This document shows, one piece after another, positions 1-9,020 of a stretch of 64,000 nt of DNA. The stretch's first letter is position 1; every line of letters starts with the position of its first letter. Source of the DNA: Treponema sp. (GTDB lineage Bacteria > Spirochaetota > Spirochaetia > Treponematales > Treponemataceae). A model generated the notes under the pieces. That model was not told the origin of the DNA. It worked only from the letters and a program-made list of their open reading frames with translations, and searched no databases. The stretch is taken from the NCBI GenBank assembly GCA_017940005.1, contig JAGAZO010000004.1, positions 62,001 to 126,000 on the forward strand, written 5' to 3'. The position numbers were made by a program, and so were the translations under genes.

Positions 1-56
1 AGCGCGGGCAGTTAGTGCGCAGCTGCACGGAGTGCACGCGCACACGTAGATAAGCG

Positions 57-93
57 AGTTTGCTTGAAGCTGCAGCGCAGCTTCAAGCAAACT
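57..93. repeat. Perfect 17-bp inverted repeat with 3-nt loop
   Basis: Arms at 57-73 and 77-93 are exact reverse complements around the loop AGC. It lies about 90 bp beyond the 3' end of the VapC gene. There is no T-run on either side, so it is not a standard intrinsic terminator, although transcripts from either side would fold into a very stable hairpin. The rest of 1-184 shows no gene. Confidence 0.8.
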
Positions 94-184
94 GCTCCTG
101 CCAGGCTTGTTGCAAAACCAAGATTTCGCTCCAGCTTCCTCGACTAACATTTACAGTAGAAAGGCTCTCTTCAGCAAGCGAGCA

Positions 185-580
185 TCACCGCCAGTCTTCT
201 ACGAGCAGCCCTTGCACTCTGGAAAATTCATCAATGTTATGCGTTACCACTGTTGCATTATTTGCAAGAGCTGTTGCCGCAATAAGCATATCGTTTGGTC
301 CTATGATGTTGCTCGCTGTCGCAAGTTGCTGACGAATTGCGCCATACGCAACCGCCTCTTTTCTAGCAAACGGAATGATTTTATAGGGCGCGATAAACTC
401 CAAATATTGGTTTTTGCGCCTTTCATAATTTCCACTATGCTGTGCACCAAATTCTAGTTCTGCAATAACAACAGATGGTATTACAATTTCAAAAGAATCA
501 GTATTTTGAAAATGCGCTTCCACCTTTGGAAAATTTCCTCTGATTGAATCGATTATAACATTAGTGTCAAGACAATACAT
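185..580 (-). CDS. vapC: VapC-family PIN-domain toxin
   Basis: A 131-residue PIN-domain protein, the usual VapC length. VapC toxins are Mg-dependent ribonucleases that cut tRNA or rRNA when freed from their antitoxin. The expected acidic residues are visible: D5 in LDTNVIID, E41 in AELEFG, D97 in PNDMLIAA and the late VVTHNIDEF segment, and the C-terminal RVQGLLVEDW is typical of the family. An upstream in-frame ATG at 613 lies inside the partner gene; the ATG at 580 overlaps the partner's stop as TGATG, which points to translational coupling and decides the start. It forms an operon with the preceding small gene. The family call is firm, the RNA target unknown. Confidence 0.9.
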   Translation of the reverse strand: MYCLDTNVIIDSIRGNFPKVEAHFQNTDSFEIVIPSVVIAELEFGAQHSGNYERRKNQYLEFIAPYKIIPFARKEAVAYGAIRQQLATASNIIGPNDMLIAATALANNATVVTHNIDEFSRVQGLLVEDWR

Positions 581-828
581 CAAAAGAACTCCCGTTTTGC
601 ATCGAGTTCCCATGGAATTTCTTCAGGCTCTTCTATATCAAAACTGGGATCACTCCCAAACAAATCAAAATAACCTTCGGGATATGAATCGCGGCAGTCT
701 TTTTTTTCAGGAGCAGGCGCATCTCTGTACGCGTGCGTCTTTATAGCTTCAAGCAACGCCGTCATCAAATCAAGCTGCTCTTCATATGTCATTGTCGGGA
801 TTTTTTTAATATACGCTTCATACGGCAT
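580..828 (-). CDS. vapB: VapB-type antitoxin, partner of the PIN toxin
   Basis: An 82-residue, acidic protein encoded directly upstream of the PIN toxin, with stop and start codons overlapping. AAGGAGG sits 7-8 nt before the ATG. The N-terminal half (residues 1-32) is a predicted helical segment of the kind seen in small antitoxins paired with PIN proteins; the C-terminal half is rich in Asp, Glu and Pro and probably wraps the toxin. I see no clear ribbon-helix-helix or AbrB motif, so the DNA-binding class is undecided. The antitoxin role rests on gene order, size and coupling rather than on a strong family match. Confidence 0.75.
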   Translation of the reverse strand: MPYEAYIKKIPTMTYEEQLDLMTALLEAIKTHAYRDAPAPEKKDCRDSYPEGYFDLFGSDPSFDIEEPEEIPWELDAKREFF

Positions 829-891
829 ACGCTGCCTCCTTGCTGTTATTATAGCACATATTTCTAAAAAATTGAAGATGCCCGATTACTC

Positions 892-1359
892 TCATGTCAA
901 TTTGCCTATGTCAATCCATTTGCGCGGTTTTGCATATAGTTCCAGCTCTGAAATTGTCAGCTCTATTGTACTGTTGCTGCTGCCGCATGCAGGAAACACT
1001 GTTTCAAACCGTTTGAGCGAAACGTCAAGATACACTTCTACGTTTTCAGGAAGTGCAAACGGACACACGCCGCCTGCTTCATGCCCAACGCGCATGGCGA
1101 GTTCAGCTGGTAAAATCATCGCAGCTTTTTTGCCAAACTCAGCTTTGTATTTGCTGTTGTCAATCCTTACATCGCCTGATGCAACAACAAGCACTGTCCG
1201 CCCGTCAACGTCAAACGACAGCGTTTTTGCAATGCGGCAGCTGTCAGTGTGAAGGGCATGCGCTGCCTCCTCAACTGTCGCACTCGACTGTGACAGCTCA
1301 AGCACGCGCTCTGCAATTCCGAATTGTTTAAAATATGCTTTCACCTTTTCGACAGACAT
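892..1359 (-). CDS. YbaK/EbsC-type aminoacyl-tRNA deacylase
   Basis: A 155-residue YbaK/ProX-fold protein. This family hydrolyses mischarged tRNAs, classically Cys-tRNA(Pro), in the cytoplasm. Family-like segments include IAKTLSFDVDGRTVLVVASG, the RIDNSKYKAEFG stretch with the conserved Lys, and VGGVCPFALP-like HEAGGVCPFALP. A longer reading from 1380 is possible, but GGAGG lies 5 nt before the ATG at 1359, so that start is preferred. It is a stand-alone domain rather than part of ProRS. Exact tRNA specificity cannot be read from the sequence. Confidence 0.88.
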   Translation of the reverse strand: MSVEKVKAYFKQFGIAERVLELSQSSATVEEAAHALHTDSCRIAKTLSFDVDGRTVLVVASGDVRIDNSKYKAEFGKKAAMILPAELAMRVGHEAGGVCPFALPENVEVYLDVSLKRFETVFPACGSSNSTIELTISELELYAKPRKWIDIGKLT

Positions 1360-1441
1360 GGCATCCTCCATAAAAAGCAATGAGCAGATAAAAACCGTGT
1401 CATTTTAGCGATTTTTATCTTACGCTCCCTCATAGCACCTC

Positions 1442-2038
1442 CTACAGCACAACTGCGCCGCCGCTTGCATCACCGAGCGCAGCTGCAAACAAATCGTATT
1501 CGTCAATGTGGATTACGCCGCTCACTTCTACGCATAAGCCAAACGATTCGCGTATATCACTCACAGAAAACTGCTGCATCACGCGCGTGATTTTTTCATA
1601 GCGCGCATAATCAACAGAAAACGAAAATGAACGCGTTTCAAAAAGTTCTGCAAACGCGCCGCGCTCCTCCGCGACAGCAATCACGAGCTTTGCCGCATCT
1701 CCATACGCTTTTACAAGCCCGCCTGTGCCGAGCAACGTGCCGCCAAACCAGCGCGTTACCGTGAGCAGCGCATTTGTGCAGTTTTTTCCGCAAAGCACAT
1801 CGAGCACCGGCCGCCCCGCAGTTCCCGAAGGCTCGCCGTCGTCGCTCATGCCGCGTACCTCCGCTCCCTTCCCCACGATAAACGCGTGCACGACATGCGT
1901 GGCATCTTTGTATTTTGCCTTTTGCGATTTTAACAACTCGCGCGCATTCTGCTGCGATATGCACGGCAACAGCTCTGCAAGAAAACGCGAGCCTTTTACC
2001 GTGAATTCAGCCATTGCCATTTTTACAAGCGTGATCAT
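1442..2038 (-). CDS. YigZ/IMPACT (UPF0029) family protein
   Basis: A 198-residue protein with the family signature SDDGEPSGTAGRP at residues 65-77 and the second conserved block TRWFGGTLLGTGGL. Bacterial YigZ proteins have an N-terminal IMPACT domain followed by a smaller alpha/beta domain; the physiological role is unsettled, with links to translation control and to proline-peptide cleavage reported for relatives. AGGGA lies 8 nt before the ATG and a good promoter (CTGACA, 17 bp, TATAAT) precedes it, so this is a single-gene unit. Confidence 0.9.
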   Translation of the reverse strand: MITLVKMAMAEFTVKGSRFLAELLPCISQQNARELLKSQKAKYKDATHVVHAFIVGKGAEVRGMSDDGEPSGTAGRPVLDVLCGKNCTNALLTVTRWFGGTLLGTGGLVKAYGDAAKLVIAVAEERGAFAELFETRSFSFSVDYARYEKITRVMQQFSVSDIRESFGLCVEVSGVIHIDEYDLFAAALGDASGGAVVL

Positions 2039-2055
2039 TCAACAATTCCCTAAAA

Positions 2056-2084
2056 ATTATACAATGATTTTCACAGCGTGTCAG
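2056..2084 (-). promoter_or_regulatory. Promoter of the yigZ-type gene
   Basis: On the minus strand CTGACA (2084-2079), a 17-bp spacer and TATAAT (2061-2056) lie 17 bp before the start codon. Confidence 0.7.
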
Positions 2085-2124
2085 CACAGACAGTAGTTTT
2101 TGTTCACGATAACCATACAGCAAC

Positions 2125-2154
2125 TTGACGCGCAATAAAAAATCGCAGTATAGT
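2125..2154 (+). promoter_or_regulatory. Promoter of the nitroreductase gene
   Basis: TTGACG (2125-2130), an 18-bp spacer and TATAGT (2149-2154) lie about 57 bp before the start codon, leaving a leader of roughly 50 nt with GGAGG close to the ATG. Confidence 0.65.
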
Positions 2155-2211
2155 AAATATAGTTAGATTAAGCTAATTATTAAAACACTTGTTTCAACGC
2201 GGAGGTTATAT

Positions 2212-2943
2212 ATGGTAAATTATAAAATGGCAATAGATGCGCGCGTGTCGCGAAGAAAATACATTGACAAGGAAATTGAAAAGGCAAAAGTAGATGCGCT
2301 GCTTGACGCCATTGAAATATACAACAAAGAGTCGGGATTGCACATGCAGCTTGTTCTTAAAACTGGTGGCGTGGCATTTGACGGCTTCAAAAAAAGTTAT
2401 GGATTTTTTGTGGGCGTGAAAAATTACCTTGCGCTCATCGGAAAACGAGAAGATGAACATCGTCTGGAAAAAGAAGGCTGGTACGGCGAAAAACTTGTGC
2501 TCGAGGCAACAGACATGGGGCTTTCGACATGCTGGGTAGGCACAAGTTATGACAAATCGTCGTGCAGCTGCGACATTGCAGCTGATGAAGTGCTCGACTG
2601 CGTAATCACGCTCGGCTATTCTGATGAAAAGCATTCGCTCAAAGAACTGCTCATGGAGAATATGATGAAAAGCCGTTCTCGAAAAACTATTGAGCAACTG
2701 ACAGAGCACGACACCGAGCTGCCTGATTGGTTTATACGCGGAATGGAAGCTGTTCAAAAAGCGCCTACAGCACGGAATTCAGAGCCGTTTGTGTTCACAT
2801 GGAAAAATAATGTTGCATCTGCACGAGCGTGCGGAGATGCGGAGCGCGTTATGATTGACGTGGGAATTGCAAAGCTGCATTTTGAAATAGGAGCCGACGG
2901 CGGCTCGTGGGACTGGGGCAACGGCGCGCAATACACGCGATAG
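2212..2943 (+). CDS. Nitroreductase-family FMN protein (TM1586 type)
   Basis: A 243-residue nitroreductase-fold protein. The N-terminal RVSRRKYIDKEI segment and the LVLEATDMGLSTCWVGTSY segment match FMN-dependent NAD(P)H reductases, and the late QKAPTARNSEPFVF block is typical of the TM1586-like branch, in which the two halves of the fold come from one chain. Members reduce nitroaromatics, quinones or flavins; the substrate here is unknown. GGAGG lies 6 nt before the ATG. It has its own promoter and is followed by a possible hairpin (2983-3007) before the next gene. Confidence 0.85.
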   Translation: MVNYKMAIDARVSRRKYIDKEIEKAKVDALLDAIEIYNKESGLHMQLVLKTGGVAFDGFKKSYGFFVGVKNYLALIGKREDEHRLEKEGWYGEKLVLEATDMGLSTCWVGTSYDKSSCSCDIAADEVLDCVITLGYSDEKHSLKELLMENMMKSRSRKTIEQLTEHDTELPDWFIRGMEAVQKAPTARNSEPFVFTWKNNVASARACGDAERVMIDVGIAKLHFEIGADGGSWDWGNGAQYTR

Positions 2944-2982
2944 TTTTGATTTATGTAGATGGTGCCACCCCGACGCAAAGCG

Positions 2983-3007
2983 GCATTGTTGCTTTTTATA
3001 ACAATGC
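2983..3007. repeat. 8-bp inverted repeat after the nitroreductase gene
   Basis: GCATTGTT (2983-2990) and AACAATGC (3000-3007) flank a 9-nt loop. It is 40 bp beyond the nitroreductase stop codon. No T-run follows, so a terminator role is uncertain. Confidence 0.45.
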
Positions 3008-3125
3008 ACATGCACCAACGGCAACTGTCACGAGCGCACTTTATCGGAAATACGCAAAATAATCACTTAATTCCTCATCGTATGTGCCGATATTTGTTAT
3101 AGAGAAATATTCAAGGAAAAAGAAT

Positions 3126-4112
3126 ATGGAACAAAAACGCACGTTATGGATTATCGCTGCTGTCGGCATATTTTTACTCGTGGTGCTCGGCGCGGCGCTC
3201 ATTGTATCTTCTGCTTCTCGGAACACGCAGGGCATTGCGGCAACTGCGCCTGTGTCGCGTCCGCATTCAGACGGCTGGATATACCCGTCGGAGCAGTCAT
3301 CGGGCAAACAGAACGCGATGATGCAAAACGAGCAGAGCGACGCAACTTCTCCCGCGCCGTTTGGGGCGCAACAGCAGCATGCGCCGTTCGATGAACAGCT
3401 GCCGCACAACGCACTGCTTGGTGAGCAACGCGTGCCATCGCAAAGCGCATTTCCGCCTGCTCCAGGAGCACAGCCGTATGAGCCTGTGACGCGCGTAAAC
3501 GACATGACAGTGATTGCGCAAAATGCGACAGTGTACGGCATTGAAAAAAACTACACAAGCGAACAAACCGCGCTTTCGCGCAATGAATCATCTGACGGCA
3601 CGCTCATAGATTTGAACGCGCTTAAAACTGCGCCAAAAGAGACGAGCGCGGTAACGCCAAAAAACGAAGCGAGCGCGCAAAAGATAGAAGAAGTGAAAAA
3701 AACAGTTTATGCGCCGCCTGCGAACGCTGTACCAGTGCAGAGCGCACCGCCTAAAAGCACGGCGCAAACAACGACAGCGGGCACCGCGCCAAAGAACGCA
3801 ACCGCAAAACCTGCTGCACCAAAAGCAGTTGCAAAAACTCCCGCAAAGACGACAACGCAATACTGGGTGCAGGCAGCGTCTTTTGCAAACAAAGGCGGCG
3901 CAGACACTGCGCGCACTGTCCTCGACGACAACAAAATCCCTGCCGACGTGTTCACGTACAAAGACAGCAAAGGCACTGTATACTACCGCGTGCGCATCGG
4001 ACCGTACATGACAAAAAGCGAAGCGGAATACTGGCGCACACGCGTAGCGCAGATAACTGAATTCAAATCGACTGAAAGCTATGTGACGCAGACATCATCA
4101 GTCGCAAATTAA
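3126..4112 (+). CDS. Membrane-anchored SPOR-domain protein
   Basis: A 328-residue bitopic protein. Residues about 7-30 form one membrane helix (LWIIAAVGIFLLVVLGAAL), residues about 35-240 are a low-complexity Ala/Thr/Pro/Gln linker, and the C-terminal 80 residues are a SPOR domain beginning YWVQAASFANKGGADTA and containing YYRVRIGPYMTKSEAE. SPOR domains bind denuded glycan strands of septal peptidoglycan, so a role in division or envelope remodelling in the periplasm is likely. A start 14 codons upstream is possible, but AAGGA 8 nt before the ATG at 3126 favours this one. A strong terminator follows. Confidence 0.88.
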   Translation: MEQKRTLWIIAAVGIFLLVVLGAALIVSSASRNTQGIAATAPVSRPHSDGWIYPSEQSSGKQNAMMQNEQSDATSPAPFGAQQQHAPFDEQLPHNALLGEQRVPSQSAFPPAPGAQPYEPVTRVNDMTVIAQNATVYGIEKNYTSEQTALSRNESSDGTLIDLNALKTAPKETSAVTPKNEASAQKIEEVKKTVYAPPANAVPVQSAPPKSTAQTTTAGTAPKNATAKPAAPKAVAKTPAKTTTQYWVQAASFANKGGADTARTVLDDNKIPADVFTYKDSKGTVYYRVRIGPYMTKSEAEYWRTRVAQITEFKSTESYVTQTSSVAN

Positions 4113-4133
4113 TTTTTTGCCTCCTGTCGGTTT

Positions 4134-4164
4134 GCCGGGTGCCCTCCTCACCCGGCATTTTTTT
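4134..4164 (+). terminator. Intrinsic terminator after the SPOR gene
   Basis: GCCGGGTG and CACCCGGC form an 8-bp GC-rich stem (4134-4141 with 4149-4156) followed by ATTTTTTT. Confidence 0.92.
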
Positions 4165-4221
4165 GCAAAAAAATAGCGGCGCATAGTCCGAAACAGAAAC
4201 TTTTTTTGCGAATTATAGAGT

Positions 4222-5688
4222 ATGAAATGCTCTATAAAAAATGCTGTGCGCGCTTGCACAGCTTTCGCCGCGCTGTGTTCATTGGCGCATGTTCCGCTCA
4301 CCGCAGAATCGCGCGCCATCGATTTATTCCGCCGCATCGATTTCAGCGTGTCGTCGTCTGCGTCGCTGCCGTTCAAGGATATGGCACAGACATCGCTCGG
4401 CATAAACGCGGGAATACGCGCACTGTTCCGCGATGCAGATGTGCGCATATACGAGGCAATTCCTGCAACGCCGTTTGAGAAAGCGGGAAGTTTTGCAGGA
4501 TTTTTCAAAAACGCCGCATTGCCGCAATACGGTGCGTCGCTGTCGTTGCAGCGGTTCATCACGTTTCCGCTCACTGTCAAAGCAGGCACGCTTTCTGCAA
4601 GCGGCAGTTTTTCGCGCCTCGCTTCTCCAGAATTGACAACAGCCGTCTCGCCGTTCACAAAATCTGTTTCAACAAAAACAGGCATCGCAACACTGCTGCC
4701 GTCTTCTGGAAACGGCAAAAAGCAGCTTGCAGCTTCGCTCGACGTGCGCTTTCCAAAAAGCTGGAAACTGTTTGACGGAAGCGGCGGCACAGTTTACTAT
4801 CGCGCTGACGGCACATTTGCAGCTTCCACAGATTTTTTAATAAAATTCCCGCGCATGATTGCAGCAGGATTTTCGCTCACTGGAGGCAGATTCTTTCTCG
4901 AAAACAAATCATCGTCGTGGTTTTCAGAAATGCCGTTTTTTAAAAGCAGCTGGTTTGGCGCGTTTGCCGTGCAAGCATTTGTGTCATCACCGCACTTCAC
5001 CGCTATGAACGCCGTGAACGCATACACGCAGCCAGATGCGCCTGCGCGTTTTACATTCAGAAGCGAGAACAAATTGACGCTCGGAAAATTCACCATGCTT
5101 TTTGCAGGATTCGCAGCAGACGGCACGGGCATCTTCACCACAGACAGCACCACGCTGCGCACGCTTGCACAAGTGCGCGTCGCTCCGCAGTACACGTGGC
5201 GTTTTGCCTCTCCACGACTTCCGTCGCTTACACTCGGAGCAGGCTCGCTCACTCAGCGCAAATACACTGCGACAACAAACAGCGCGTATGAAACAGAAAA
5301 ATTTTCGCTCGGCGCACAGTACGCAGACAAGCAGCTTGCGGCACGCCTTTCTTTTACCGCAGATGGATTTGAATTTTCACGAAGCGAAGGCGCGTCTGCC
5401 CAAAACAGCACATACACTGTTTCAGCACAATTTACAACAGCACAGGGAAAGCTGCGCCCGTCAGTGCGAGCGTCATGCGCATTTTCAAGCAGCGCGTCGT
5501 CGCAATCTATAAAAGTGTCGCTTGCAACGTTGGGGAAAAAGTTGACGACAACGACAAGCGCAGGTTTTTCGCTCAAACAGAAAAAAAACGCGTATGACAG
5601 CGGAAACGCAACGCTCTCATTCTCCGCCGCATACACAACAAAATTTATTAAATATGCGTTCAAAGTGAGCGCAACAGGAAAATACTGA
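4222..5688 (+). CDS. Predicted outer-membrane beta-barrel protein, unknown function
   Basis: A 488-residue exported protein I do not recognise. An N-terminal signal peptide (residues about 1-28, ending near LTAES) is followed by many short amphipathic segments with alternating polar and hydrophobic residues, such as FAASTDFLIKFP, IAAGFSLTGGRFF and YAFKVSATGKY at the very end. A terminal strand ending in an aromatic residue is the usual pattern of outer-membrane barrels. Composition is rich in Ser, Ala, Thr and Phe and poor in Cys. No SD site stands out before the ATG. The barrel call is structural inference. Confidence 0.65.
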   Translation: MKCSIKNAVRACTAFAALCSLAHVPLTAESRAIDLFRRIDFSVSSSASLPFKDMAQTSLGINAGIRALFRDADVRIYEAIPATPFEKAGSFAGFFKNAALPQYGASLSLQRFITFPLTVKAGTLSASGSFSRLASPELTTAVSPFTKSVSTKTGIATLLPSSGNGKKQLAASLDVRFPKSWKLFDGSGGTVYYRADGTFAASTDFLIKFPRMIAAGFSLTGGRFFLENKSSSWFSEMPFFKSSWFGAFAVQAFVSSPHFTAMNAVNAYTQPDAPARFTFRSENKLTLGKFTMLFAGFAADGTGIFTTDSTTLRTLAQVRVAPQYTWRFASPRLPSLTLGAGSLTQRKYTATTNSAYETEKFSLGAQYADKQLAARLSFTADGFEFSRSEGASAQNSTYTVSAQFTTAQGKLRPSVRASCAFSSSASSQSIKVSLATLGKKLTTTTSAGFSLKQKKNAYDSGNATLSFSAAYTTKFIKYAFKVSATGKY

Positions 5689-5828
5689 GAGCGTGCATAA
5701 TGCTGACTGTTGACAATTTGCAAAAAGCTCACGAAACAAATCGCACGCTAGCGCAACTGCAACATTTGCGATATAGTACAGATTGTGCCGCTGCCTAATT
5801 ATATAGGCAAAAGTTGCGAGGAGAAAGT

Positions 5829-7484
5829 ATGAAAAGTTTATTCGCACTGACCGCTGCTGTTTTGTTATTGCTGCTTTGCGCTTCATGTGCCACTTCAAGC
5901 AATCATGTTCGCCCATACAGCGAATCAGCAAATGAATATACAGATGCTATTGCGGTAGAAGGCGGCTTGCTCCGCGGCATGTACAGCGCAGACAAGGCCG
6001 TTGAATTTTACGGCGCAATTCCATATGCAGCTCCTCCTGTCGGTAATTTACGTTGGCGGGAGCCGCAAGATGCATCTGCATGGAACGGCATCCGCGACGC
6101 CTCGCATTTTCCGCCCGTCGCCATGCAATACCGCGCGCCAGCTGCCATAGCACGCATCCTCGACCCACATGCAAAAGAGAATCCCGCATATGCAACAACG
6201 CGCTCCGAAGACTGTCTATATTTGAATGTATGGAAACCGTCGGGAGCGCACGAAAAGCTCCCTGTCATCGTATACTTTCACGGAGGCGCGCTTATTATCG
6301 GAGGAAGCATGGAACCGCTATATCACGGCGAGCATATGGCGCGGGAGCATAATATCATCATGGTGACTGTAGGCTACAGACTGGGGGTATTCGGATATTT
6401 TGCGCACGAATCGCTCGCCGCAGAATCAGAGCACGGCACAACAGGCAACTATGGTTTGCTCGATCAGATAAAAGCGCTCGAATGGGTGCATGACAATATC
6501 GCTTGTTTTGGAGGAGACGCACAGAACGTGACAATTGCAGGGCAATCGGCAGGAGCATCGAGCGTAAACGCGCTGTGTGCATCTCCGCTTGCACAAGGGC
6601 TGTTCGTGCGTGCTATTGCAGCAAGTTCCAGCTTGGTAGCCGTCCGTCCGTTTCATACATTTTCCACAATGGAAACAGCACTTGCAGACAGCAAGGCAGT
6701 CATGAAGCATTTTCGTGCAAAAACAGTCGCAGAACTCCGCGCGTTGCCTGCAGAGAAACTTGTACGGTATCTGCGCTTTTTTCCAGGAATCACTGTGGAC
6801 GGTTACGCGCTTCCGCAAAGCGTGTACGAACTGTATCGTAACGGCAGTACGCATGAAACAGCACTCCTGCATGGCTACAATGCTGATGAAGCAGGCGGAC
6901 TAACATTGTTTTTGCTTCTTTCTCGCGGAAAAGTCACCAAGAAGAATTACAGCAAAATGCTCGCAGAGCCGTTTGGTACGAATTGGAGAATTGTTGCAAA
7001 AGAACATCCTGGCACAACAAACCGCATGGCACAGGAAAACTACATGCAACTCGTCACGTCAGCAGGATTCGGCTACCCTCATCGCAATTGGTCACGTTCT
7101 TTGACAGAACGCGGTATCCCCGTCTACGAATATTATTTTACAAAAACGAGGACATCACATAAAAAATCAAGCAACGGCTATTCATATGTGTTTGGATTTA
7201 CAGGAACGAAAAACAAAGGCAACCAGCATGGCGGAGAACTCCCCTATGCATACGGCAACATGATGGGCGCAAACTTCGATGCAAATGATTTCGTGCTCCG
7301 CACGGTGATGATGAGCTACTGGGCAAACTTTGCGCGCACTGGGAATCCGAATGCAAGCGGACTTCCACACTGGGAATCATATGCAGAAAATGGAAAGCTG
7401 CTTGAAATTGGGAATACAATCAGCATGAAAGATGATGTACATGCAGAAACATATACGCTTATCGATACAATGTACGCACAATGA
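5829..7484 (+). CDS. Type-B carboxylesterase, predicted lipoprotein
   Basis: A 551-residue alpha/beta hydrolase of the carboxylesterase type-B (p-nitrobenzyl esterase) family. It hydrolyses carboxylic esters; the natural substrate is unknown. The signal peptide ends in the lipobox LCASC, giving a lipidated C20. Visible landmarks are the oxyanion HGG at 151-153, EDCLYLNVWKP, the nucleophile S240 in GQSAGA (usually GESAGA), the acidic residue in NADEAGG and the catalytic His in NQHGGELPYAYGN. GAGGAG precedes the ATG at 5829, which is preferred over an ATG five codons upstream. The next gene encodes another lipoprotein hydrolase, in the same direction. Confidence 0.9.
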   Translation: MKSLFALTAAVLLLLLCASCATSSNHVRPYSESANEYTDAIAVEGGLLRGMYSADKAVEFYGAIPYAAPPVGNLRWREPQDASAWNGIRDASHFPPVAMQYRAPAAIARILDPHAKENPAYATTRSEDCLYLNVWKPSGAHEKLPVIVYFHGGALIIGGSMEPLYHGEHMAREHNIIMVTVGYRLGVFGYFAHESLAAESEHGTTGNYGLLDQIKALEWVHDNIACFGGDAQNVTIAGQSAGASSVNALCASPLAQGLFVRAIAASSSLVAVRPFHTFSTMETALADSKAVMKHFRAKTVAELRALPAEKLVRYLRFFPGITVDGYALPQSVYELYRNGSTHETALLHGYNADEAGGLTLFLLLSRGKVTKKNYSKMLAEPFGTNWRIVAKEHPGTTNRMAQENYMQLVTSAGFGYPHRNWSRSLTERGIPVYEYYFTKTRTSHKKSSNGYSYVFGFTGTKNKGNQHGGELPYAYGNMMGANFDANDFVLRTVMMSYWANFARTGNPNASGLPHWESYAENGKLLEIGNTISMKDDVHAETYTLIDTMYAQ

Positions 7485-7539
7485 CATTTTTCTGAATTCT
7501 CATTATTATTAATATTACTTACCTCATTAGGAGCAAAAA

Positions 7540-9018
7540 ATGAAAAAAGTATGTACAGCAATGACAGCACTTGCGGCAACATGCGTGATGTGTTCGTGCG
7601 TGTCAGAAAAACAAGATGCAGCGCGCTATCCGCTCGCATTCAACCCGAACAGCTATGAGGAGCGCACGCTTGTGTCAGGAGACGTGACGCTCGCATACCG
7701 CGCGTATGAAAACATCGTATACGTGCAAAACCCTGTTGAAACAGAGTACCAGATGATGAACATCTATGTTCCTTCTGCGTATTTTTCGGGCGATACGCTC
7801 TGCGGCTACACGGCGCAGTCAGCTCCCATATTCTTTCCGAACGAAGTGGGCGGCTACATGCCGGGAACGCCAGGCACTGTTGACGGCAGAATGGCTGGCG
7901 ACACGCAACAAACTTTGAGCACAATAGCGCGCGCGCTGCTCAACGGCTATGTTGTCGTCTCTCCAGGAGCGCGCGGACGCACGACTGCAACAGGACGCGC
8001 CCCTGCATGCATTGTCGACTTGAAAGCCGCCGTGCGCTATGTGCGCTACAACGACAAGGTGCTGCCAGGCAACGCTGAAAAAATAATTTCAAACGGCACG
8101 AGCGCAGGCGGCGCGCTCTCCGCGCTGCTCGCTGCAAGCGGCAACAGCAGCGACTACGAGCCGTATTTAAACGCGCTCGGAGCTGCCCCCGCGCGCGACG
8201 ACATTTACGCAGCATCCGCATACTGCCCCATCACAAATCTTGAGCATGCAGACGCAGCATACGAGTGGCAGTTCAACGACGTGCACACGTACAAGAAAAT
8301 TGACAGCTCAATGCTCGACTACAAAGTGCAGCGCACCTATGTGACCGGCACGCTTACCGAAGACGAGGAGCGCGTTTCCGCAGATTTGAAAACGCTGTTC
8401 CCGCTGTACGTAAACAGCTTGAACATTCGAGCAAACGATGGCACTTCGCTCACGCTCGACGCAGCAGGCAACGGCACATTTAAAGACAGCATAAAATCAG
8501 CAGTTATCGCGTCTGCACAGCACGCGCTCGACAGAGGCACAGATATGTCGTCATACGATTTTTTAACAATTAATAAAAATACCGTGACAGGTATCGATTT
8601 TGACGCGTATATTTCATATCTCGGCAGACAAAAACTTCCGCCCGCATTCGATGCGCTCGACGCAAGTTCTGGAGAAAACAACGTATTTGGAAACGAGACA
8701 GCAGCATCGCGCCACTTCACAGAATACGGAGCAGTGCACAGCACAAAGCCTGGCAGCGAAACTGCCGAGCCGCATATTGTCAAAATGATGAACGCAATGA
8801 ACTACATAGGCGAGCAACACGCGACAACAGCAAAATACTGGCGCATACGGCACGGCACAAAAGACAGCGACACGTCGCTTGCCATTCCGTTCATGCTTGC
8901 GACGCTGTTGCAGAACAATGGCTATGCGGTGGATTTTGCATTTCCGTGGGACAAAACGCACAGCGGCGATTACGACATAGATGAGCTTTTTGCATGGATT
9001 GACAGCATATGCAGATAA
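7540..9018 (+). CDS. Subtype-B tannase-like serine hydrolase, predicted lipoprotein
   Basis: A 492-residue secreted alpha/beta hydrolase resembling subtype-B bacterial tannases, which cleave galloyl esters of plant tannins. The lipobox region VMCSC gives C20. The nucleophile elbow is NGTSAGG with S188; the late RHGTKDSDTS and DKTHSGDYDIDELFAWID blocks supply the candidate Asp and His of the triad and match the tannase C-terminus. AGGAG lies 7 nt before the ATG. It is 55 bp from the esterase gene and probably co-transcribed. A feruloyl-esterase-like or other activity remains possible. Confidence 0.82.
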   Translation: MKKVCTAMTALAATCVMCSCVSEKQDAARYPLAFNPNSYEERTLVSGDVTLAYRAYENIVYVQNPVETEYQMMNIYVPSAYFSGDTLCGYTAQSAPIFFPNEVGGYMPGTPGTVDGRMAGDTQQTLSTIARALLNGYVVVSPGARGRTTATGRAPACIVDLKAAVRYVRYNDKVLPGNAEKIISNGTSAGGALSALLAASGNSSDYEPYLNALGAAPARDDIYAASAYCPITNLEHADAAYEWQFNDVHTYKKIDSSMLDYKVQRTYVTGTLTEDEERVSADLKTLFPLYVNSLNIRANDGTSLTLDAAGNGTFKDSIKSAVIASAQHALDRGTDMSSYDFLTINKNTVTGIDFDAYISYLGRQKLPPAFDALDASSGENNVFGNETAASRHFTEYGAVHSTKPGSETAEPHIVKMMNAMNYIGEQHATTAKYWRIRHGTKDSDTSLAIPFMLATLLQNNGYAVDFAFPWDKTHSGDYDIDELFAWIDSICR

Positions 9019-9020
9019 CG

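Noticed and set aside
5700-5798. A 32-codon open frame before the carboxylesterase gene
   Set aside because: No SD, no promoter at a suitable distance and no homology; it ends before a plain leader region.
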